A stretch of 64,000 nt of DNA from NCBI RefSeq assembly GCF_965249985.1, contig NZ_OZ252280.1. The stretch is one strand, 5' to 3'. The first letter of the stretch is position 1. Every line of letters starts with the position of its first letter. Source of the stretch: Algiphilus sp022763315 (lineage in GTDB: Bacteria; Pseudomonadota; Gammaproteobacteria; Nevskiales; Nevskiaceae). The notes under the pieces are model-generated. The model did not search any database. It was not told the origin of the DNA and saw only the letters and a list, made by a program, of their open reading frames with translations. This document shows positions 1 to 6,410 of the stretch, piece by piece. Made by a program: the position numbers and the translations under genes.

Positions 1-100
1 ACTCGATGTCGCGCTGGACAACGGTATCGCCGAAGGCCATGGTCAGGCCCTCGACCCGGATCACCGGGTCGGACACGGGCGCCTCAGATTCCAAGTGCAT
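1..100 (-). CDS. MlaF-like ABC transporter ATP-binding protein (N-terminal fragment, cut by window edge)
   Basis: Only the first 33 codons lie in the window. From an ATG at 98-100 the reading frame encodes a start typical of MlaF/Ttg2A ATPases: a short acidic lead, then IRVEGLTMAFGDTVVQRD. No Walker motif is reached before the edge, so the assignment rests on this N-terminal pattern and on position: it overlaps by 17 nt the end of an MlaE-type permease, the usual partner. MlaF-type ATPases power phospholipid transport between inner and outer membrane. It is truncated by the window, not a pseudogene. Confidence 0.72.
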   Translation of the reverse strand, partial: MHLESEAPVSDPVIRVEGLTMAFGDTVVQRDIE

Positions 101-1148
101 TGCAGATCACGGCCACGACGGCGTCGATGCAGATGATGCCGATGATACTGCCCACCACGGCACGGGTCGTGGCATCGCCTACGCCCGCCGCCGTGCGCGG
201 TGCGCGCAAACCGTAATAGCAGCCGGTAGCACTCAGATAGGCTGCGAAGGCGAGGCTTTTGCCGAAGCCGATCATCACCTGGGTCAGGCTGACCATCTCG
301 CGCGTCTGCGTCAGATAGCCACTGGCGGGGAGGTGGATCATCAGGGTGGCCACCACCAGGCCGCCGAGCAGGGCGGCCATGCAGGCGATGAAGAAGAGCA
401 CCGGCATTGCCAGCACCAGAGCGAGCACGCGCGGTACTGCAAGATAGCGGATCGGATCCACGCCCGCGGTGCGCAGCGCATCGATCTCCTCGTTGGCCTG
501 CATGGTGGCGATCTCGGCCGCAAAGCTGGCCGCGATGCGTCCGGACAACACCACGGCCGTGATCAATGCCGCCATTTCGCGCGCGGTCGCAATCCCGACC
601 AGATCGGCGACATAGATCTCCGCGCCAAAGGTTCGCAGCTGGACCACGCCGATGAAGGCGAGGATCGCGCCCACCAGAAAATTGACCAGTATGATGATCG
701 GGACGCTCTGAACGCTGGTCTGGCGGAGGATGCGCAACAGCTCGCGCCCTTGCGGCAGCGCCCGTGCGCCGGGCTGAAGAGCAAGCAGCAGCGCACCTAC
801 GAAGCGTAGCGGCGGGCGCAGATCCGGCAGACGCAGAGCGCTGGCTGCGCGACGCTGTGGCGGTGCCGCGTCCTGGCGTGCCAGCGCGAGCAATGCCTCC
901 AGACGGCGCGGCAGCTGCAGCTGAACGTCAAGTGATTGCCGGTCCGCAGCATGCAGCAAGGCCGTCAGGAAGGCGGGCAAGGCCGAATCCCATTGCGTGC
1001 GTTCGGCCACTTCGATGCGAAGTACGCGCGCCCCGCGCAGTGCAGGCAACACGCGCTGGCTGTCCGGGCTGTGTCCCAGTCGCCACTGGCCCGCAATCTG
1101 CAGGTGCAGCGTGCCCTGCTCCAGGTGTTGCTCCACTTGGGCCGACAC
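84..1148 (-). CDS. MlaE-family lipid transport permease with N-terminal STAS-like domain
   Basis: A 354-residue inner-membrane permease. Residues 1-95 have no membrane segments and look like a STAS-type domain. The MlaE/YrbE permease domain occupies about 120-354 with several hydrophobic helices and the family hallmark near residue 218 (MQANEEIDALRTAGVDPIRY). Standard MlaE is about 260 residues, so this is the longer STAS-fused variant often found in secondary mla-like loci. The start is a GTG preceded by GGAG at 9 nt. It begins 15 nt after the ilvB stop on the same strand and overlaps the downstream ATPase, so ilvB-permease-ATPase may be co-transcribed. The STAS fusion suggests MlaB function is built in, which is inference. 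Confidence 0.88.
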   Translation of the reverse strand: MSAQVEQHLEQGTLHLQIAGQWRLGHSPDSQRVLPALRGARVLRIEVAERTQWDSALPAFLTALLHAADRQSLDVQLQLPRRLEALLALARQDAAPPQRRAASALRLPDLRPPLRFVGALLLALQPGARALPQGRELLRILRQTSVQSVPIIILVNFLVGAILAFIGVVQLRTFGAEIYVADLVGIATAREMAALITAVVLSGRIAASFAAEIATMQANEEIDALRTAGVDPIRYLAVPRVLALVLAMPVLFFIACMAALLGGLVVATLMIHLPASGYLTQTREMVSLTQVMIGFGKSLAFAAYLSATGCYYGLRAPRTAAGVGDATTRAVVGSIIGIICIDAVVAVICNALGI

Positions 1149-1163
1149 GCCAGTGCTCCGCGG

Positions 1164-3002
1164 CTAGAACATCTCGGACTGGTCGGGCGTGATGGTTTCC
1201 GTCGGGTCGCGCGAGGGGATCCAATCGCCGGTGATCATCTGGTCGTAGCTCATGCCCGGTCCCACCATCGGGTAGACGCCCGCGTCTGGATCGATGATCA
1301 CTTCGAGGAAGGCTGGCCCATCGTAGGCAACAAATTCGGCAACGACAGCCTCTAGATCTTCGCCTCGGTCCAGGCGCTTGGCAAAACCAAAACCATCGGC
1401 CTCCGCCGCCTTGACGAAATCCTTCTTGTGCAGTGACTTATCGGAGGCGGAGAAGCGGCCCTTGAAGAACAGCTTCTGCCACTGTCGCACCATGCCGTCG
1501 CCATAGTTGTTCAGCACGACGATCTTCACCGGCAGGTCGTAGGTGGTGACCGTTTCCATTTCGCCCAGGTTCATGCGGATGGAAGCGTCGCCGTCGATGT
1601 CGATGATGGCGCGACCGGGGCGGGCGAAAGCGGCGCCGATGGCGGCCGGAAGGCCGAAACCCATCGTACCCATGGAGCCGGAGGTGAGCCACAGCCGCGG
1701 TTCGCGGAAATCGAAATACTGCGCCGCCCACATCTGATGCTGCCCCACGCCGGTGGCGATGACCGCGTTTCCGCGCGTGTGCCGATTGATCGCCTCGATC
1801 ACCGCATAGGGCTGGATTTGCTCCGCCTCGCGGTCGTAATTCATCGCGTAATCACGCTTGAGGTGCGCCAGATGCTGGTGCCAGGCCTCGTAGTTGGGCG
1901 CGAAGCCCTTGGCCTTGCCGTGTGCGGTCAATGCTTCCAGCGCCTCGCGCATGCGACCGACGTGATGCCAACTGACGCGCTTGACCTTGTGGATCTCAGA
2001 ATGGTCGACATCGAGGTGGGCGATGGCCTTGGCGTTGCGGGCAAAGCGCTCGGGCACCGCCGCCACGCGATCATCGAAGCGCGCGCCCACCGCAAATAGA
2101 AAATCGGCGTCCTCGACGGCGTAATTGGCGAAAGCGGTGCCGTGCATGCCGAGCATGTGCAGGGAACGCGGCTGGGTGGTGTCGTAGGCGCCTATCCCCA
2201 TCAGCGTGGTGACCACCGGCACGCCAAAGGCGTCCGCGAATTCGCGCAATGCGGCCGAGGCCTCGGCATTGATGACGCCACCGCCGGCGTAGATCAGCGG
2301 CCGCTGCGCCTGCTGGAACTGCTCGAAGAATTCCACCGCTGACGCATCGGAGAGGCGGTTGTCGTCGATCTGTTGCTGCCGCGCGCGGTAGCCCGGAATG
2401 GGCAGGGTGCCCTGCCCCAGAAAGGGGCCTTCCCAGTTCTGCACGTCCTTCGGCACATCAATGACCACCGGACCGGGGCGGCCCGTGCGCGCAATCTCGA
2501 AAGCCGTGCGCACGGTAGCCTCGAGACGGGCGGGGTCCGTCACCAGGAAGACGTGCTTTGCGCAGGCGCCCATGATGTTGCTCACCGGCGCCTCCTGGAA
2601 GGCGTCGCTGCCGATGGCCGCGGTTGGCACCTGGCCACAGATAACGACGATGGGGATGGAATCCGCCATGCAGTCGCGCACCGGCGTCACGCAGTTGGTT
2701 GCACCTGGGCCCGAGGTCACCAGCGCCACGCCGACACGGCCGGAGGCGCGCGCATAGCCCGCCGCCATGAAGCCCGCGCCCTGCTCATTGGCGGGCACGA
2801 TCAGTGGCATGGGCTCGCGCCCCTCACCGTCATTGGCTTCCTCGTTGTAGCGGAAGATGGCGTCGTAGGTCGGGAGGATGGCGCCGCCGGAATAGCCGAA
2901 TACGACATCCACACCCTCGTCCGCCAGAACCTGAACGATGATGTCGGAGCCGGCGAGTGTTTGCCCGGCCCGTGGGTGCTCGGATGTACGCACAGTCGTC
3001 AT
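1164..3002 (-). CDS. ilvB: Acetolactate synthase large (catalytic) subunit
   Basis: A 612-residue thiamine-diphosphate enzyme that condenses two pyruvates to acetolactate, or pyruvate plus 2-ketobutyrate, in the first common step of valine, leucine and isoleucine synthesis. The three TPP-enzyme domains are recognisable: N-terminal pyrimidine-binding domain with VFGYSGGAILPTYDA and the catalytic Glu (VPANEQGAGFMA), central FAD/NAD-like domain, and C-terminal PP domain with the metal-binding GDGS-like stretch DIDGDASIRMN. I placed the start at the ATG ending at 3002, because the upstream in-frame extension has no family similarity. No Shine-Dalgarno sequence is evident. Unusually it is transcribed away from its regulatory subunit gene, which starts about 200 bp away on the opposite strand. 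Confidence 0.96.
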   Translation of the reverse strand: MTTVRTSEHPRAGQTLAGSDIIVQVLADEGVDVVFGYSGGAILPTYDAIFRYNEEANDGEGREPMPLIVPANEQGAGFMAAGYARASGRVGVALVTSGPGATNCVTPVRDCMADSIPIVVICGQVPTAAIGSDAFQEAPVSNIMGACAKHVFLVTDPARLEATVRTAFEIARTGRPGPVVIDVPKDVQNWEGPFLGQGTLPIPGYRARQQQIDDNRLSDASAVEFFEQFQQAQRPLIYAGGGVINAEASAALREFADAFGVPVVTTLMGIGAYDTTQPRSLHMLGMHGTAFANYAVEDADFLFAVGARFDDRVAAVPERFARNAKAIAHLDVDHSEIHKVKRVSWHHVGRMREALEALTAHGKAKGFAPNYEAWHQHLAHLKRDYAMNYDREAEQIQPYAVIEAINRHTRGNAVIATGVGQHQMWAAQYFDFREPRLWLTSGSMGTMGFGLPAAIGAAFARPGRAIIDIDGDASIRMNLGEMETVTTYDLPVKIVVLNNYGDGMVRQWQKLFFKGRFSASDKSLHKKDFVKAAEADGFGFAKRLDRGEDLEAVVAEFVAYDGPAFLEVIIDPDAGVYPMVGPGMSYDQMITGDWIPSRDPTETITPDQSEMF

Positions 3003-3039
3003 AGCGTGATGCGCCAAAAAATGAGGAAAGGAACCGCTA

Positions 3040-3048
3040 TTTATAGCA
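3040..3048 (-). promoter_or_regulatory. Candidate extended -10 promoter for ilvB
   Basis: On the minus strand the sequence TGCTATAAA forms an extended -10 element (TG, one base, TATAAA) about 38 nt upstream of the ilvB ATG. The -35 region is poor, as is common with extended -10 promoters. Predicted only. Confidence 0.4.
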
Positions 3049-3170
3049 TGCGCAAGGGGTAGCACGCGCGCGAAACCCGGTTTTGGCGCCGGCCAGCGCG
3101 TCGCTCCCACCGCCGGAAAAGGCCCGCGCTGACGGGCTCCTGCGGCGCGCGGCGGCCTCTTGCATTGCAC

Positions 3171-3193
3171 AATGTGGGCGTCGCCGCTATCTT
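3171..3193 (+). promoter_or_regulatory. Candidate ilvN promoter just upstream of the start codon
   Basis: A TATCTT -10-like hexamer at 3188-3193 lies 10 nt before the ilvN ATG. A weak TTGCAC sits 17 nt further upstream. If used, the transcript would have a 5' leader of only a few bases. There is no Shine-Dalgarno sequence before ilvN, which fits a leaderless or near-leaderless mRNA. Confidence 0.3.
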
Positions 3194-3203
3194 TGCGCAC
3201 CCT

Positions 3204-3719
3204 ATGCGCCACATCATTTCCATTCTCCTGCAAAACGAATCCGGCGCGCTCGCGCGCGTTTCCGGCATGTTCGCCGCGCGTGGCTACAACATCGAGTCAC
3301 TTACGGTTGCGCCCACGCAGGATCCCTCGCTCTCGCGGCTGACACTGGTGACCATGGGGTCGGATGAAGTGATCGACCAGATCGTCAAGCAGTCACGCAA
3401 GCTGATCGATGTGGTCGAGGTGCTCGACGTGACGGCGCGGGCGCACAGTGAATGTGAGCTGATGTTGATCAAGCTGCGCGTTGCCAGCCGTGCCCAGGAA
3501 GCCTTCGACGCAGTGTGCGCGCAGCGCGCGCTTCACGTGCTGGAGGCGGCTGGGGAGCTGCGCTGCTTGCGCGCGGCAGGCACCGGAACGGAAATCGACG
3601 AGATTGCGGCCGAACTCGGCGCCATCGGAGAAGTGGTGGAGCTGGTGCGCTCGGGCGTGGCGGCCATCGAGACCGGCAGCGCCGTGCTCGGTGCGCGGGT
3701 GCTCGCGACAGCGGGTTGA
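3204..3719 (+). CDS. ilvN: Acetolactate synthase small (regulatory) subunit
   Basis: A 171-residue regulatory subunit that binds the large subunit, raises its activity and confers feedback inhibition by branched-chain amino acids. An N-terminal ACT domain is clear (RHIISILLQNESGALARVSG at residues 2-21, then FAARGYNIESLTVAPT). The C-terminal half matches the family's second domain, although the last third is diverged and Ala/Val-rich. I chose the ATG at 3204 because it gives the family's canonical N-terminus; the upstream in-frame extension is non-homologous. Length is close to the usual 160-175. It lies 55 bp before ilvC on the same strand and is divergent from ilvB. Confidence 0.95.
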   Translation: MRHIISILLQNESGALARVSGMFAARGYNIESLTVAPTQDPSLSRLTLVTMGSDEVIDQIVKQSRKLIDVVEVLDVTARAHSECELMLIKLRVASRAQEAFDAVCAQRALHVLEAAGELRCLRAAGTGTEIDEIAAELGAIGEVVELVRSGVAAIETGSAVLGARVLATAG

Positions 3720-3774
3720 CGGTTGCAGCGGGCGCAGTTTTTAAATCATTACTTTAATTGGAGCGCGTAAGTAC

Positions 3775-4797
3775 GTGAGTATCAACGTTTATTACGATAA
3801 GGATGCCGACCTTTCCCTGATTCAGTCCCGCACCGTGGCGGTGATCGGCTACGGCTCGCAGGGGCACGCGCACGCGCTCAACCTGAAGGAATCCGGCGTC
3901 AACGTCATCGTCGGCCTGCGCAAGGGCGGCGCCTCCTGGTCGAAGGCCGAGGAAGCGGGTCTGCAGGTCGCGGAAGTCGCCGATGCAGCCAAGCAGGCCG
4001 ATCTGGTCATGCTGCTGGTGCCGGATGAGCGGCAGGTCGAACTCTACGACCAGATCCTGGCGCCCAACATGAAGCAGGGGGCGGCGTTGGCCTTTGCGCA
4101 CGGCTTCAACATCCATTTCCAGCTGATCGAGCCGCGCGCGGATCTGGACGTGATCATGATCGCGCCCAAGGGGCCCGGTCACCTGGTGCGCTCGACCTAC
4201 GCCCAGGGCGGCGGCGTGCCGAGTCTGATCGCGATTCACCAGGATGCCTCCGGGCAGGCGAAGCAGGTGGCGCTGTCCTACGCCTCCGCCAATGGCGGTG
4301 GCCGCGCTGGCGTGATCGAGACCTCTTTCCGCGAAGAGACGGAAACCGACCTTTTCGGCGAGCAGGCCGTGCTCTGCGGCGGCGCAACGGCGCTGGTGCA
4401 GGCCGGGTTCGAGACGCTGACCGAAGCGGGTTATGCCCCCGAGATGGCCTATTTCGAGTGTCTGCACGAGCTCAAGCTGATCGTCGACCTGATGTACGAG
4501 GGCGGCATGGCCAACATGCGCTATTCGATCAGCAACACCGCCGAGTACGGTGACTACACCCGCGGGCCGCGCGTGGTCACCGAAGAAACCAAGGCGGAAA
4601 TGAAGCGGATTCTTACCGAGATCCAGACCGGTCAGTTCGCGCGTGAATACGTGCTGGAGAACCAGGCCGGTGCGCCGACGCTGAAGGCGCGCCGTCGTCT
4701 GGGCTACGAGCACCCGATCGAGACTGTGGGCACCAAGTTGCGCGACATGATGCCCTGGATCGGCAAGAACAAGCTGGTTGACCGCAGCCGCAACTAA
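3775..4797 (+). CDS. ilvC: Ketol-acid reductoisomerase (NADP+)
   Basis: A 340-residue class I enzyme that converts acetolactate to dihydroxyisovalerate by alkyl migration and NADPH reduction. The Rossmann fingerprint VIGYGSQGHAHALNLKESG is at residues 23-41. The C-terminal knotted domain contains the metal-binding acidic stretch FGEQAVLCGG and the HELKLIVDLMYEGG segment. The start is GTG with TTGGAG about 10 nt upstream. A 26-nt AT-rich stretch (3738-3763) stands out against the GC-rich surroundings and could hold a promoter. The gene follows ilvN, forming the ilvN-ilvC pair. Confidence 0.97.
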   Translation: MSINVYYDKDADLSLIQSRTVAVIGYGSQGHAHALNLKESGVNVIVGLRKGGASWSKAEEAGLQVAEVADAAKQADLVMLLVPDERQVELYDQILAPNMKQGAALAFAHGFNIHFQLIEPRADLDVIMIAPKGPGHLVRSTYAQGGGVPSLIAIHQDASGQAKQVALSYASANGGGRAGVIETSFREETETDLFGEQAVLCGGATALVQAGFETLTEAGYAPEMAYFECLHELKLIVDLMYEGGMANMRYSISNTAEYGDYTRGPRVVTEETKAEMKRILTEIQTGQFAREYVLENQAGAPTLKARRRLGYEHPIETVGTKLRDMMPWIGKNKLVDRSRN

Positions 4798-5422
4798 GCG
4801 TTTCCCGCGACCGGGTTTCCTGGGTTCTGCGGAACCCAGCTTCGGGATCGCGCGGGAGGGGTGGCCGCTGGTACTGCTAGCGGCCGCGCTAGCAGTGTTA
4901 TGCCTGCTCGCGGGCTGGCTCGTGCCGGCTGCGGTTGCCTTGGTCGCGGTCGGATTGTCCGTGCCGTACTTCCGCGAACCGGGTGGCGAGTTCCCTGCAA
5001 CGCCAAGCGGCATCTACGCACCGCTGTCCGGGCGGGTGATGAGCACGCGCCGCGTCTGCAAGGGGCCACTGGGCGCGCCGGCGTTGCGGCTGCGTTTGCG
5101 CGTGTCCTGGTTTCGCGGCTATGCGCTGCGCGCGCCGGTAGACGGTCAGGTACGCGAGCCGGCACGGCCGCACGTGCGCGGTGTCGGCTGGCTGCAGACG
5201 GTGTCCGGCGCCGATGTCGTGATGGTGCCCAAGGCCGGCTATGCAGGGCGGGGTTCGATTCTCCGCATGTCCTTTGGTCAGCGCGTTGGCCAGGCGCGCC
5301 GCGTTGGCCTGCGGCGCGCGTTGCGCGTGGTTGATGTCTATGTGCCGACGGACAGCGAAGTGCGCGCGGTCGTCGGCACGCGCACCGTCGCAGGACGGAC
5401 GGTGCTCGCCTCGTTATCCTAG
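4778..5422 (+). CDS. Phosphatidylserine decarboxylase-like protein lacking the self-cleavage site
   Basis: A 214-residue protein with the layout of short (PSD-B type) decarboxylases: an IAREGWP start motif at about 24-30, two hydrophobic helices (30-64), a YFREP segment in place of FFRDP, and the C-terminal DVYVP...VGTRTVAGRTVLA block. It aligns without gaps to the family's GMIRFGSRVDVYLP region as GLRRALRVVDVYVP (177-190), so the Phe-Gly-Ser at which the proenzyme cleaves itself is Ala-Leu-Arg. The PLDVHVNR motif is also replaced (WFRGYALR). It therefore looks like a catalytically dead paralogue. The frame is intact and sits directly before pssA, the usual psd-pssA arrangement. The TTG start overlapping ilvC is uncertain; a later start is possible. 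Confidence 0.72.
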   Translation: MTAAATKRFPRPGFLGSAEPSFGIAREGWPLVLLAAALAVLCLLAGWLVPAAVALVAVGLSVPYFREPGGEFPATPSGIYAPLSGRVMSTRRVCKGPLGAPALRLRLRVSWFRGYALRAPVDGQVREPARPHVRGVGWLQTVSGADVVMVPKAGYAGRGSILRMSFGQRVGQARRVGLRRALRVVDVYVPTDSEVRAVVGTRTVAGRTVLASLS

Positions 5423-5426
5423 GCCC

Positions 5427-6209
5427 ATGGACGAACCACACCGCGACAGAACGCCGCGCAAGGGCATTTATGTCCTTCCCAACCTGATCACGACCGCCAC
5501 GCTCTTCGGCGGTTTTTACGCCATCGTCGCCGCCTTGTCCGGACGTTTTTCGGAAGCGGCGCTGGCCATCCTGGTGGCGATGGTGGCGGACGCCCTCGAC
5601 GGACGCATCGCGCGGTTGACCAACACTGCCAGCGACTTCGGCAAGGAGTACGACAGCCTCAGCGACATGGTCGCCTTTGGGGTCGCCACCGGGGTGTTGA
5701 TCTATGCCTACTCGCTGCATCATCTGGGCGAGTACGCCTGGCTGGGCGGGAAGCTGGGCTGGGTGATCGCCTTTGCCTTCGTGGCTTGTACCGCGTTGCG
5801 CCTGGCGCGCTTCAACGTCCTCACTAGCATCTCCGGCGGAACCGGTGATTTCTTCGGCCTGCCGTCGCCTTCGGCCGCGGCCGTCATTGTGTTCTATGTG
5901 TGGAGTGCGCACTCCTGGGGCCTGTCCGGCGAGTCGCTGCTGGTCGTGTCGATGATCCTGACCCTGGGGATCGCACTATTGATGGTCAGCAGCATTCGCT
6001 TCCCCAGCTTCAAGAAGCTCGATCTGACCGGCCGGGTGCGCTTCGTCTCCTTCGTCATGGTGGTGGGTGCGCTGGCACTGGTCATGATCGATCCGCCGCG
6101 CATCCTGTTCATTCTGTTCTTCGCCTATGCGATATCCGGCCCCATATTGGCGTTGTACGGTGGTCGTGGCGGGCTTCCCGTGGTTGGCAAGTCGCGGCGC
6201 AAAGAGTAA
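5427..6209 (+). CDS. pssA: CDP-diacylglycerol-serine O-phosphatidyltransferase
   Basis: A 260-residue integral membrane enzyme that makes phosphatidylserine, precursor of phosphatidylethanolamine. The CDP-alcohol phosphatidyltransferase signature DG-x2-AR-x8-G-x3-D-x3-D is complete (DGRIAR, eight residues, G, KEY, D, SLS, D at about 56-79). Several hydrophobic helices follow. The ATG at 5427 gives the family N-terminus (GIYVLPNLITTATLFGGFYA). No Shine-Dalgarno precedes it, but TATCCT lies 6 nt upstream at 5415-5420. It is 4 nt downstream of the Psd-like gene. The short, multi-pass form is the Bacillus/rhizobial type II Pss, not the E. coli peripheral type. Confidence 0.95.
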   Translation: MDEPHRDRTPRKGIYVLPNLITTATLFGGFYAIVAALSGRFSEAALAILVAMVADALDGRIARLTNTASDFGKEYDSLSDMVAFGVATGVLIYAYSLHHLGEYAWLGGKLGWVIAFAFVACTALRLARFNVLTSISGGTGDFFGLPSPSAAAVIVFYVWSAHSWGLSGESLLVVSMILTLGIALLMVSSIRFPSFKKLDLTGRVRFVSFVMVVGALALVMIDPPRILFILFFAYAISGPILALYGGRGGLPVVGKSRRKE

Positions 6210-6212
6210 TCT
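6184..6212 (+). promoter_or_regulatory. Candidate leuA promoter
   Basis: TTGGCA (6184-6189), a 17-nt spacer and TAATCT (6207-6212). The -35 is good and the -10 is weak. It overlaps the end of pssA and would start transcription near 6219, immediately before the putative leader peptide. Confidence 0.4.
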
Positions 6213-6219
6213 TCTAGCT

Positions 6220-6306
6220 ATGTGGCATCGCAAAGACATGCTTTCCGCTTCTGGTCCGCGCCTCTGGCTGCGGCCGCGACTGTGCGTGTCTCCGCTACTG
6301 CCCTGA
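6220..6306 (+). CDS. Putative leucine-rich leader peptide of leuA
   Basis: A 28-codon open frame (ATG 6220; second in-frame ATG 6238 gives 22 codons) ends at TGA 6304-6306. Residues 8-28 include six leucines plus one valine and two tryptophans (LWLRPRLCVSPLLP at the end). It lies between a candidate promoter and leuA, in a 200-bp gap with no other gene. This is the organisation of a translation-sensing attenuator for leucine biosynthesis. There is no Shine-Dalgarno; a start at 6220 would be near-leaderless. Confidence 0.42.
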   Translation: MWHRKDMLSASGPRLWLRPRLCVSPLLP

Positions 6307-6401
6307 AGGGCAGATAACGATGCGATGTGGCCGGCGTGGGGCCCTCCAGATGACCGCGCAACCCAACACCCCTTCAGTCTCCGCAACGCCCAAGCGCGGA
6401 G
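6298..6401 (+). promoter_or_regulatory. Possible leuA attenuator hairpins
   Basis: A perfect 7-bp inverted repeat CTGCCCT-GA-AGGGCAG covers the leader stop codon (6298-6313). Further on, CTCCGC (6379-6384) pairs with GCGGAG (6396-6401), burying the GGAG that serves the leuA ATG at 6411. Leader bases TCCGCGC (6255-6261) are also complementary to GCGCGGA (6394-6400), so mutually exclusive pairings are possible. No U-tract terminator is present, so control would be translational. This is a structural inference by eye. Confidence 0.33.
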
Positions 6402-6410
6402 CGAACCGTC

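Noticed and set aside
1..100. The short ATPase fragment as a pseudogene
   Set aside because: It is cut by the window boundary and its frame is open to the edge, so truncation is not biological.
3754..5013. A 419-residue minus-strand frame opposite ilvC
   Set aside because: It is antisense to a complete ilvC and its apparent protein is the usual reverse-strand composition. The real gene explains the region.
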